Below are positions 1 to 7,239 of a stretch of 32,057 nt of DNA, piece after piece. Both the position numbers and the translations under genes were made by a program. Each line of letters begins with the position of its first letter. Positions within the stretch are counted from its first letter, which is position 1. The notes under the pieces were generated by a model. The model made no database searches, was not told the DNA's origin, and saw nothing but the letters and a program-made list of their open reading frames with translations. This stretch comes from Candidatus Peregrinibacteria bacterium (lineage in GTDB: Bacteria; Patescibacteriota; Gracilibacteria; Peribacterales; Peribacteraceae), in contig JACPMB010000037.1 in NCBI GenBank assembly GCA_016186175.1, positions 1-32,057 on the forward strand, read 5' to 3'.

Positions 1-1
1 C

Positions 2-85
2 TCGCGAAATTTTGGCTTGCTTCCTCGCATGAGGCGATTTTTGAGAGGTTCCTTCCCATCGTGATGTTTTGGTGATGCGTATCAT
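2..85 (-). CDS. possible partial ORF running off the left edge
   Basis: An ATG at 85 on the minus strand opens a frame that stays open for 28 codons to the window edge. The peptide begins MIRITKTSRWEGTS and is rich in Lys, Arg and Ser. I do not recognise a family. No clear -10 box or ribosome binding site precedes it. It follows dedA on the same strand with a 42-base gap, so it could belong to the same transcript. It is too short to judge and may be chance. Confidence 0.25.
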   Translation of the reverse strand, partial: MIRITKTSRWEGTSQKSPHARKQAKISR

Positions 86-127
86 TTTGCAGAGGTTCCC
101 TAACGCAGAATGAACATCGGTTATTTG

Positions 128-805
128 TCATTTCGATCGTCTTTTCGTCAACCAATGCCTCCCCGCATGGACGCACGCCGGGAACAGCGACACCGCGATG
201 ATCGCGAAAATCACGAGCGTGAAGTTTTCTTCGACCGCTTTGATTGTGCCGAAGAAGTAGCCGCCCCACACGAAAAGCAACACCCAAACGACGCCGCCGA
301 GCACGTTGTAAAAAATGAAAGTGGAGTACGGCATTTTCGCGACCCCGGCGACGAAGGGGACGATTGTGCGGAACATCGGCAGGAACCGCGCGAATACGAC
401 CGCCTTGCTGCCGTGGCGGCGGTAGAATTCTTCGGTCGCGCGAAGATGATCGAGGTTGAGTATTTTCCTGTGTTCCTTGAATACTCGCCGGCCGAGCAGC
501 CCCCCCATCCGGTAATTGCACGAATCGCCGAGTATTGCTGCAACTCCCAACGTCACGGTCAGCAGGACCGGATTCAAAGACCCGCGCGCCGCGAACGCGC
601 CGGCGGCAAACAGGAGGGAGTCCCCAGGAAGAAACGGCATAAAGACAAGACCCGTCTCGCAGAATATCGTGACAAAGAGGATGAAGTACGTGAAGAAGCC
701 GAACTGCTCGATTAGGGCGGCTAAGTGGACGTCGAGGTGGAGGAAGAGGTCGATGACCCGATTCATAGAAGGGATTGAAGGGGTCGTAATGTTGATCAAC
801 CGCAT
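128..805 (-). CDS. DedA/SNARE-associated family membrane protein
   Basis: Integral membrane protein of the DedA (VTT-domain) family, 225 aa from the first ATG, a normal family length. Visible family marks are the early motif with FLPGDSLLFAAG (about residues 58-69), the GDSCNY-type segment near 93, and the conserved stretch RFLPMFRTIVPFVAG (about 141-155), which carries the family's conserved Arg residues. Several long hydrophobic segments follow. Family members are implicated in undecaprenyl-phosphate or lipid translocation and membrane homeostasis; the substrate here cannot be told. An alternative start is the ATG at 766, which removes 13 residues and begins just before the first helix. The gene lies 14 bases downstream of the S41 protease gene on the same strand, so co-transcription is likely. 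Neither start has a good Shine-Dalgarno sequence. Confidence 0.9.
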   Translation of the reverse strand: MRLINITTPSIPSMNRVIDLFLHLDVHLAALIEQFGFFTYFILFVTIFCETGLVFMPFLPGDSLLFAAGAFAARGSLNPVLLTVTLGVAAILGDSCNYRMGGLLGRRVFKEHRKILNLDHLRATEEFYRRHGSKAVVFARFLPMFRTIVPFVAGVAKMPYSTFIFYNVLGGVVWVLLFVWGGYFFGTIKAVEENFTLVIFAIIAVSLFPACVHAGRHWLTKRRSK

Positions 806-819
806 GATGGAATTCTTTC

Positions 820-2508
820 TTACCGCAGAAGCTCCATCGCCTTTTCCATCTGCAGATCACGCCCCTGCGGCGCGCCTTCGTTGCTCACAATTACATCCGG
901 CGTCACACCAAGCTTGTCAATTTTGCGGCCTAGCGGAGTTTTCCATTCGGCTATCGTGTATTTTAGGCTTGAGCCGTCCGAAAACTGCATCACCTGCTGA
1001 ACGGTGCCCTTTCCGTACGTGGTTTCGCCGACGATTTTCGCGCGCCTGCCGTCCTGAAGGGCGCCTGCGACTATCTCGGACGCGCTGGCCGATCCGTTGT
1101 TGACCAGCACGATCGTCGGAACCGAGAACATCACTGTCGGCTCGTCCTCGGTGAGTTCGACGCGCGTGGAATCGCTTTCCATTATGGAAACGAACGGACT
1201 GCCCTTTGGCAGGAACGCGCTGATCACCATTCCAGCGGCGTGCAGAAGGCCTCCGGGATTGTTGCGCAAATCGAGTATAATTCCGCGCGGATTGCCCGAC
1301 TGCATTTCGGCCATTGCCTGCCGGAATTTCTTGTCCGTCGTGTCCCAAAACTGGAGAATCTTCACGATCGCGACGTTGCTTTCTTCCGTGATTTCGATTT
1401 CCGGAATCACGACTTTTTCGCGCGTCACGGAAACTTCGAACTCGCGTCCGGCTCTCCTGACCCTAAGGAGCGCCGATGAGCCCTTCGGCCCGCGCACTTT
1501 GTGCACGGCGTCATCGAGCGAAAGTCCCTGCAGCGATTCGCCGTTCACGGAAAGTATCTCGTCCTTGGGTTTCAGTCCCGCATTTTCAGCCGGCGACCCC
1601 CGAAGAGGCGTGACTATGCGCAGCACCCCTCCGGTCATCTCAACCGTCGCGCCGATGCCCTCGACTTCGCCTTTCATTTGAATTTTGAAGTCATCGCTCT
1701 TTTGTTTCGGCATGTATGTGGTGTACGGATCGCCAAGCGAATTCACCAGTCCTTCGATGGCCTTGTCTCCCGCTTTGTCCACTGTCAGCCGGTCGCGGTA
1801 GAGATAATCGCGGCGCAGCACGTTCCAGATGCTCTCGAGCATATCGGCTTTCGGAATCGGCTGCGTCGAGATCCCCTGAAGCTTCACGCGTATCACCGGA
1901 GCCGACAGGCTTTCCGTGTTCTGATCGGGGGGACCCGGAATCTGGAATGCGCGCGTGAGCAGTAATTTTCCTTCTTTGCCGCGCAGATACCGCTTAAGTC
2001 CGAACATTGTGTCCGAAACCGGCTTTAGCCAGTTGCGCTCGATCGCCAGCAACACAGTCATGCGATCGCTTGATGTGGCAGCATCCGTGAATTTTCTTGC
2101 AGGCGCGTCGGATGCGCCGGAATGCGTCGCCTGCAGAAGAATGCCAAGCATCTCGACGGCCTCACCGCGGCGTATGCCATTTGAAAATCGCAGCGCGCGC
2201 CCCTCTTTCGCGAACATCCTCAAAGCCCCGCGCGCATGTGCCGCGCGCACGTACGGGAGCAGCGCGTCCGGAACGTTGTCGTACGGCACCGGGCTTGCCT
2301 GCGGGAGAGGGAGTTCCGAGGCTTTGACGGCGGCGCGGATAAAATCCGCGCGCGTGACCGTTTGCGCATTGCGGGCGTTGAGCAGCGTGGTGACATTTAC
2401 GGCTCCTGCGACAGAGGGCAGAACCAGGAAAAAAACGAGGCCGGCGCCGACGATGCGCGCGATGAACGAGTTAAAACTCCGATTAATTTCACGCTGGCCT
2501 CCGATCAT
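820..2508 (-). CDS. S41 C-terminal processing protease with SLH-like N-terminus
   Basis: Secreted or membrane-anchored serine protease of the CtpA/Prc (S41) family, 562 aa. Residues about 15-36 form a hydrophobic signal or anchor. Residues about 50-200 contain SLH-like sequence (TRADFIRAA and RRGEAVEMLGILL helices). A PDZ domain lies around 270-350 (LRGSPAENAGLKPKDEIL). The S41 core follows, with the ILDLRNNPGG strand. The catalytic Ser is S475 in NNGSASASE and the Lys is K500 in TYGKG. Their 25-residue spacing matches the known Ser/Lys dyad of the family. It probably trims or degrades envelope proteins. It sits between prsW and dedA on the same strand. A TACAGT -10 box preceded by TGT ends six bases before the ATG, suggesting its own leaderless promoter. 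The SLH-like region makes it longer than a plain CtpA. Confidence 0.93.
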   Translation of the reverse strand: MIGGQREINRSFNSFIARIVGAGLVFFLVLPSVAGAVNVTTLLNARNAQTVTRADFIRAAVKASELPLPQASPVPYDNVPDALLPYVRAAHARGALRMFAKEGRALRFSNGIRRGEAVEMLGILLQATHSGASDAPARKFTDAATSSDRMTVLLAIERNWLKPVSDTMFGLKRYLRGKEGKLLLTRAFQIPGPPDQNTESLSAPVIRVKLQGISTQPIPKADMLESIWNVLRRDYLYRDRLTVDKAGDKAIEGLVNSLGDPYTTYMPKQKSDDFKIQMKGEVEGIGATVEMTGGVLRIVTPLRGSPAENAGLKPKDEILSVNGESLQGLSLDDAVHKVRGPKGSSALLRVRRAGREFEVSVTREKVVIPEIEITEESNVAIVKILQFWDTTDKKFRQAMAEMQSGNPRGIILDLRNNPGGLLHAAGMVISAFLPKGSPFVSIMESDSTRVELTEDEPTVMFSVPTIVLVNNGSASASEIVAGALQDGRRAKIVGETTYGKGTVQQVMQFSDGSSLKYTIAEWKTPLGRKIDKLGVTPDVIVSNEGAPQGRDLQMEKAMELLR

Positions 2509-2514
2509 GGGCGC

Positions 2515-2520
2515 ACTGTA
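2515..2520 (-). promoter_or_regulatory. -10 box, S41 protease gene (leaderless)
   Basis: Minus-strand TACAGT (4/6 to TATAAT) is preceded by TGT, an extended -10. Six bases separate it from the ATG at 2508, so the predicted transcription start falls on the start codon. I see no convincing -35. Confidence 0.45.
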
Positions 2521-2532
2521 ACAGATCGCAGC

Positions 2533-3897
2533 TTATTCATCCACATCCACACCAGACAATGTTTCAGTTTCTATCAAATGCCCCATTTCCTTCATGTTTT
2601 CCTTTTTTTGGAACAGCGCAGTAAGCAGCGTGAATCCTCCCACAACATAAATCAGCGTGGGCGCCAACAGAAGGGCGATCAGATTGAACGGCGAGCCGGG
2701 AGAGGAATGCAGCAGGTCTCCGACAGTGCGCGGATTGCCGGGCAGAGCCTCCGGGAGAGACACCAGGAAATTACTGAGCCCGTGCAAGAAAATCGCTATC
2801 GCGAACCCCGTGATGATCTTGAAGCGCCTGTAAAGATCGCGCTTCCGTATCCCCAGCAAATCGTGGCACCATTCAAGAATCCGGTAACGGACGCCGCGCG
2901 ACTGCCGCTCCTGCAGCAGCGGCCCGGCGAAGAGCGCGAGCCCCAGATAGTACCCCATGATTCCGGTTGAGACGATGTGAACCATGCTTGTCAGAATCGA
3001 GCGCCCGGCGACGTTTCCCAGGAATGCGGACCAGTCGCGGCCGCCAGGGGCAAGCAGGAATTCGCGCACAAAGCCCAGGAAATACCCGGAATTCGTCACG
3101 TTTTCCGCGAACGCGAAGCCAATTGCAACAAGCACGGACATTTGCATCACATCGTCAATGCTGGTCACATGGCGTCGGCCCGCGCGCCACAGAACCCACA
3201 ATTTGCTTCCCTCCTCGATGAAACCGACGAAAAGGAACGATACGAACATGCTGAGCAGGGAGGATTGCAGCGGCGAAATGCCGGTGGCGTGATCGGAAAC
3301 GAAAAGACGCGCGTTGGAGCTGAAATTCTGCGGGACGATTTTGAACAGGAAAAAATTCAGCTCGGCGCCACCGCGGACGAGCGCGTCGTAAAACAGGATC
3401 GGCGCTGTCGCGAGCATTCCGGCAAAGATCATTCCCAGAGCGACGCCGGCCCGCACGCGGTGATACGGCAGAAACAGTCCGCACCAGACGGCTGCCGGAA
3501 CGGCGGCGGCTCCTATCGCGATCAGGTGTGCGGTGCGATCGGGCCCTGACTTGATTGAGAGCATGTAGAAGAAAATCCAAAACACGAAAGCACCGAGCAC
3601 GGTCGCGCGCGTATTCGCGTCCCAGTCGCCGAAAAGCAGTCGCCATGCAAGAACAACTAAGAAGACTCCCATGGCGATCGCCTGACCATGCCTTGGCATG
3701 CCGGAACTCATTATCGCTTTCGTCGCAATTATCAGTCCGAACGACAATATCGTGCCCACTGCGACGCCCAGCGCGTATCGCGCATGCCGGCGCCGCGCGC
3801 GCGCCACCAGATCGAGACACGCCAGAAGCGCTACCGCAACCAGAACGACCGCAGTTTTCGGCAGCGAGATCTCGAAGTCGTGGAGGCTCTGGAGCAT
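2533..3897 (-). CDS. PrsW-like glutamic-type intramembrane protease
   Basis: Polytopic membrane protein of 454 aa with about ten hydrophobic segments. The PrsW-family motifs are present in order: EExxK (E228, E229, K232 in FIEEGSKLW), a second Glu with Asn (E265-N266 in FAFAENVTN), and conserved His residues in later helices (H307 in MVHIVSTG and one in FLHGLSNF near 385). In this family the Glu and His residues sit in the membrane and are proposed to be catalytic; known PrsW cleaves an anti-sigma factor. The substrate here is unknown and no anti-sigma gene is nearby. Four N-terminal helices extend beyond the minimal PrsW core. It heads a minus-strand group with the S41 protease (24-base gap) and dedA. 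A perfect TATAAT ends six bases upstream of the ATG. Confidence 0.8.
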   Translation of the reverse strand: MLQSLHDFEISLPKTAVVLVAVALLACLDLVARARRRHARYALGVAVGTILSFGLIIATKAIMSSGMPRHGQAIAMGVFLVVLAWRLLFGDWDANTRATVLGAFVFWIFFYMLSIKSGPDRTAHLIAIGAAAVPAAVWCGLFLPYHRVRAGVALGMIFAGMLATAPILFYDALVRGGAELNFFLFKIVPQNFSSNARLFVSDHATGISPLQSSLLSMFVSFLFVGFIEEGSKLWVLWRAGRRHVTSIDDVMQMSVLVAIGFAFAENVTNSGYFLGFVREFLLAPGGRDWSAFLGNVAGRSILTSMVHIVSTGIMGYYLGLALFAGPLLQERQSRGVRYRILEWCHDLLGIRKRDLYRRFKIITGFAIAIFLHGLSNFLVSLPEALPGNPRTVGDLLHSSPGSPFNLIALLLAPTLIYVVGGFTLLTALFQKKENMKEMGHLIETETLSGVDVDE

Positions 3898-3903
3898 CGG
3901 AAC

Positions 3904-3909
3904 ATTATA
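3904..3909 (-). promoter_or_regulatory. -10 box for prsW-like gene (leaderless)
   Basis: Minus-strand TGATATAAT is a perfect TATAAT with a TGn extension. Exactly six bases lie between it and the ATG at 3897, so transcription should begin at or within a base of the start codon. A weak -35 candidate, TCAACG, lies 17 bases further upstream (3927-3932). Confidence 0.7.
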
Positions 3910-3992
3910 TCAGATTTTTGGCCTGGCGTTGAGGGGATTTGAACGAACTGTCCGCATATTTTACTCCGCATATTACGGATTTCACTAAACTC

Positions 3993-4013
3993 GCAACCGG
4001 CAACCGGCAACCC
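3993..4013. repeat. heptamer tandem repeat (GCAACCG)3 in glyS promoter
   Basis: Two exact copies of GCAACCG and a third ending in C lie end to end, directly before the glyS -10 box. They fill most of the -35 to -10 spacer. Gain or loss of a copy would change what sits at -35. Confidence 0.8.
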
Positions 4014-4019
4014 TATACT
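4014..4019 (+). promoter_or_regulatory. -10 box for glyS (leaderless)
   Basis: TATACT (5/6) ends six bases before the ATG at 4026, predicting a leaderless glyS mRNA. The -35 is weak: TCGCAA at 3991-3996 with a 17-base spacer. Confidence 0.65.
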
Positions 4020-4025
4020 CACGCC

Positions 4026-5423
4026 ATGCCGGCCGCCTCCCTCGATCAGCTTGTTTCTCTCTGCAAACGCCGCGGGTTTGTTTTCCCCGGATCGGAAATA
4101 TACGGAGGGCTCGCAAACACATGGGATTACGGGCCGCTCGGCGTGGAGCTGAAAAACCGAGTGAAAAACCACTGGTGGAAGACATTCGTCCACAGACGAG
4201 CCGATATGGTGGGGCTCGACTCCTCTATCTTGATGAATCGGAAAGTGTGGGAGGCAAGCGGGCACATCTCCTCTTTTGCCGACGCGGAAGTGGAGTGCAA
4301 GCACTGCCATCAGCGCTTCCGCGGCGACAAATTGTTGGAGGAAAAATTGGGAACCGAGCCAGCAGCCGTCCTTAAGCTGGACCAGATACAGCCTATGCTG
4401 ATGACGGAAAAAATCTGCTGTCTGAATTGCGGTAAATTGCAGTGGACCGACGCCAGGAAGTTCAATTTGATGTTCAAGACGCATCAGGGCGTCGTGGAGG
4501 AAGAGGCGGCGCTCGTGTACATGCGGCCGGAAACCGCGCAGGGCATCTTCGTGAACTTCCGAAATATCCTGGATACCATGCGCATGCGCCTGCCGTTCGG
4601 CGTCGCGCAGATCGGGAAGGCGTTCCGCAACGAGATCACTCCGGGCAACTTCACGTTCCGCACACGCGAGTTCGAGCAAATGGAGATCGAATATTTCATC
4701 GAGCCGGGCACGTCCGAAAAATTCTTCGATGAATGGAATGAGGCCGTCTGGAAATGGTACACGGATCTTGGGATCGGGAAGGACCGGCTGCGTGTTCGCG
4801 AACATGACAAAGACGAGCTCAGCCACTACAGCTCGCGCACCATAGACATCGAATACAAATTTCCATGGGGCTGGGGGGAACTGTTCGGCCTGGCCAACAG
4901 AGGCGATTTCGATTTTTCTCAGCACCAGAAATTCAGCGGGCAAGACCTTGCGTACACCGACCCGGACGACCCGAAGAAGAAATTTCTTCCACACGTCATT
5001 GAACCGTCCTTTGGATGCGACCGCAGCATCCTCACATTCATGCTCGAAGCTTATACCGAAGAGAAGGTTAAAGACGAAACGCGCGTCGTGATGAAATTGT
5101 CACCCGAGATCGCTCCTGTTGATATCGCCATTCTCCCGTTGAGTAAAAAGGAACACCTCGTCGCCAAAGCACAAGAACTGTACAAGAAAATTATTCATGA
5201 AACCGGTCTGGTCTGCGATTTCGACGTCACCGGCTCGATCGGCAAGCGTTACCGCCGCCAGGATGAAATCGGGACACCGCGGTGCATAACGGTGGATTTC
5301 GGGACGCTGGGTGAAGACATTGCGCAGGGCGAAAGAGATACCGTGACGATCAGGGACAGAGACACGCTGGGACAAGAAAGGGTCCATATACATCAGCTGA
5401 CGACGCATGTGCACCGCCGATGA
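4026..5423 (+). CDS. glyS: glycyl-tRNA synthetase (dimeric type)
   Basis: Class II aminoacyl-tRNA synthetase that charges tRNA-Gly, 465 aa, of the single-chain alpha-2 type (the archaeal/eukaryotic-like form also found in many bacteria) rather than the two-subunit GlyQ/GlyS type. The N-terminus has the family sequence RRGFVFPGSEIYGG and the WDYGPLG motif. A zinc-ribbon-like insert follows with CKHC and CLNC pairs. Catalytic motifs include MRPETAQGIFVNF and FRNEITPGNFTFRTREFEQMEIE. The C-terminal anticodon-binding domain begins near PVDIAILPL. The annotated start is the ATG immediately before PAASLDQL, because the -10 box lies just upstream of it; an earlier ATG at 3939 would place the promoter inside the gene. 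It is monocistronic or followed by the rpsB leader region. Confidence 0.97.
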   Translation: MPAASLDQLVSLCKRRGFVFPGSEIYGGLANTWDYGPLGVELKNRVKNHWWKTFVHRRADMVGLDSSILMNRKVWEASGHISSFADAEVECKHCHQRFRGDKLLEEKLGTEPAAVLKLDQIQPMLMTEKICCLNCGKLQWTDARKFNLMFKTHQGVVEEEAALVYMRPETAQGIFVNFRNILDTMRMRLPFGVAQIGKAFRNEITPGNFTFRTREFEQMEIEYFIEPGTSEKFFDEWNEAVWKWYTDLGIGKDRLRVREHDKDELSHYSSRTIDIEYKFPWGWGELFGLANRGDFDFSQHQKFSGQDLAYTDPDDPKKKFLPHVIEPSFGCDRSILTFMLEAYTEEKVKDETRVVMKLSPEIAPVDIAILPLSKKEHLVAKAQELYKKIIHETGLVCDFDVTGSIGKRYRRQDEIGTPRCITVDFGTLGEDIAQGERDTVTIRDRDTLGQERVHIHQLTTHVHRR

Positions 5424-5467
5424 TCCGCCTCTTGTGCTGAAAAAGTCCTGACTGGGGTTGTAGAAAG

Positions 5468-5557
5468 CCGGATTTCGTCCTAGAGTACGAGCGCTCCCGG
5501 CCGATCGCGGTGATCCTCCCCCTCGTGGGGCCTGCACAGCGGACGAAATGACGCCGG
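5468..5557 (+). ncRNA. candidate structured RNA / rpsB leader element
   Basis: This lies in the 240-base gap between glyS and rpsB. A closing helix pairs CCGG-ATTTCGTCC (5468-5480) with GGACGAAAT-GACG-CCGG (5541-5557): nine perfect pairs, then a four-base bulge and four more. Inside it are the hairpin CCCC-TCGT-GGGG (5519-5530), GATC-GCGGT-GATC (5503-5515) and the palindrome GAGCGCTC (5489-5496). It could be an autoregulatory ribosomal-protein leader, a small RNA or a glyS terminator. The strand is assumed from its position ahead of rpsB. I do not match it to RNase P, tmRNA, SRP RNA or a tRNA. The remaining gap, 5558-5663, shows no gene. Confidence 0.35.
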
Positions 5558-5663
5558 ATACGAGCCCAAGGATTCTCACTTCAGCCTGCCATTCCCCGAT
5601 ATGTTCGCGGCGTCGTCGCGAGCCACCGGCGGTCACAGGCGCTACTCTCCCCGCCTTATTCGT

Positions 5664-6377
5664 ATGATTCCCTCTGAAAAACAACTCCTTGAGTGCGCCT
5701 GCCACTTCGGACACCGCAGGGAAAAGTGGAATCCGAAAATGGCGGCGTACCTTTACGGCGTGCGCAGGGGCATCCACATATTCGATCTCACGAAGACGCG
5801 CGAGGGATTGCAGCTCGTATGCGATCATCTCAAGAAGCTCCAGACTGAGGGGAAAACCATTCTCTTTGTGACCACTAAGCAGCAGTCCATTACGATGGTC
5901 GAGGGCATGGCGAAGAAGCTGGGGCAGCCGATGGTTACAAAAAAATGGATCGCCGGACTCCTTACAAACTGGTCCACGCTCAAGCGGCGGCTTAAATACT
6001 ACCTGGATTTGCAACGCTCGTTCCAGACCGGAGAAATCGAGAAATACACGAAAAAGGAACAGACGAGCCTGCGCAAAAAGCTGGCCAAACTGGATATCGC
6101 GCTGGCCGGCGTCTCCAAAATGCACGGGCTTCCCGACGCTGTCTTCGTAGTGGACGCGATCCGCGACCGCGTGGCCGTGCTCGAGGCCGCGAAACTTAAA
6201 ATTCCGCTTTTCGGAATCTGCGACAGTAACGCCGATCCGGATTTGTTCACCGTCTTCATCCCGGCAAACGACGACGCGGTCAAGTCGCTCTCTCTCATAC
6301 TCTCAACCATCGAGAGCGAGCTTCTGGAATCGTCGCCAAAAAAAACTCCGGCCGGCGAAGAGCTGGTCGTAGTCTGA
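5664..6377 (+). CDS. rpsB: 30S ribosomal protein S2
   Basis: Small-subunit ribosomal protein of 237 aa. Family sequence is clear: the N-terminal GHRREKWNPKMAAYLYGVRRGIH-type segment (CHFGHRREKWNPKM about 13-26), the central KKWIAGLLTNW block, GLPDAVFVVDA near 155, and the FGICDSNADPD block near 190 with the following FTVFIPANDDA. The chosen start is the ATG giving MIPSEKQLLE; the upstream in-frame extension to 5601 has no family similarity. No Shine-Dalgarno sequence precedes it. tsf follows after 65 bases in the classic rpsB-tsf order. The long structured region upstream may regulate the pair. Confidence 0.97.
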   Translation: MIPSEKQLLECACHFGHRREKWNPKMAAYLYGVRRGIHIFDLTKTREGLQLVCDHLKKLQTEGKTILFVTTKQQSITMVEGMAKKLGQPMVTKKWIAGLLTNWSTLKRRLKYYLDLQRSFQTGEIEKYTKKEQTSLRKKLAKLDIALAGVSKMHGLPDAVFVVDAIRDRVAVLEAAKLKIPLFGICDSNADPDLFTVFIPANDDAVKSLSLILSTIESELLESSPKKTPAGEELVVV

Positions 6378-6442
6378 TATTCCGGCACCCGAAGACAACA
6401 TGTTCGTTCTCTAATTCTACCTTCCGCATTCTCCATCCCAGT

Positions 6443-7219
6443 ATGTCTTCCATTGCCCCATCAGTCGTCGCCGCTCTTCGCGCCCGCACCGGCGTAGGCA
6501 TCGTCGCCGTAAAGCAGGCGCTCGAAGACGCCGGAGGCGACGAAGACAAAGCCATTGAGCTCCTGCGCAAGCGCGGGCTCTCACAAGCCGTAAAAAAGGC
6601 CGACCGCGACCAGTCGGAAGGGGCGATTTTTGTGTGCGAGAAACCCGGGAAAGCAGCTATGATCATTCTCAAATGCGAGACTGATTTCGTGGGTCGCAGC
6701 GATGCTTTCATCCGTATGGGCGAGGAACTCGCGTCGAGCCTGGCCAGTGACGGAGTGGCGGCAACCAAAGTGCTGACGGATGCGCAAATTCCCGACGCCG
6801 TCCAGAAGCTCGGGGAGAACGTCTCGCTCGGCGAAACTATTGAAGTCTCCGCGCCGGTCATAGGAGCGTATGTACACAGCAATCGCAAGATCGGCGTAAT
6901 CATCGGGCTTGCCGAAGGCGGAGACGCGACTAAGGCCAGGGATGTCGCGATGCACGCCGCCGCCATGAACCCCTCTTACCTTGATCCAGATGATGTGCCG
7001 GCCGAAGCCATAGCGAAAGAGCGGGAAATCTGGAAAGAGCAGATGAAGAATGAAAAAAAACCTCCCGAGATCATGGAGAAGATCATGGCCGGCAAGGAAC
7101 GCAAGTTTCGCGAAGAGAATGCTCTGACAAAGCAGTCGTTTGTGAAGGACCCTGCCATGACAGTCGAGAAATATCTCGGCGGCGTCAAAGTAACGGCTTA
7201 CAGGCGCGTGGCGATTTGA
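6443..7219 (+). CDS. tsf: elongation factor Ts
   Basis: Guanine-nucleotide exchange factor for EF-Tu, 258 aa. The N-terminal UBA-like domain has the family sequence RARTGVGIVAVKQALEDAGG and ends at KRGLSQAVKKADR. The exchange core begins with the diagnostic TDFV motif (CETDFVGRSDAF, about residues 73-84). The coiled-coil-like Glu/Lys segment and the C-terminal VEKYLG sequence follow. The length is a little under E. coli EF-Ts. It is second in the rpsB-tsf unit and has no visible Shine-Dalgarno sequence before its ATG. The gene converges on the Cys-rich gene with a 20-base gap. Confidence 0.97.
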   Translation: MSSIAPSVVAALRARTGVGIVAVKQALEDAGGDEDKAIELLRKRGLSQAVKKADRDQSEGAIFVCEKPGKAAMIILKCETDFVGRSDAFIRMGEELASSLASDGVAATKVLTDAQIPDAVQKLGENVSLGETIEVSAPVIGAYVHSNRKIGVIIGLAEGGDATKARDVAMHAAAMNPSYLDPDDVPAEAIAKEREIWKEQMKNEKKPPEIMEKIMAGKERKFREENALTKQSFVKDPAMTVEKYLGGVKVTAYRRVAI

Positions 7220-7239
7220 TCCGCCCGGACGCAATCCGC

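Noticed and set aside
3831-4994. Long minus-strand open frame of 387 codons opposite glyS
   Set aside because: It overlaps almost the entire glyS gene, which has unmistakable family motifs. Its sequence is His/Arg/Phe-rich with no recognisable domain, as expected of an antisense shadow.
5424-5663. RNase P RNA, tmRNA, SRP RNA or a tRNA in the glyS-rpsB gap
   Set aside because: I looked for the conserved RNase P core, tmRNA ends, the SRP GGAAGGAAG-type loop and tRNA T-loop motifs on both strands and found none.
5100-6125. Minus-strand frame of 341 codons opposite glyS, the gap and rpsB
   Set aside because: It is antisense to two certain genes, has no family resemblance and shows codon use typical of a shadow frame.
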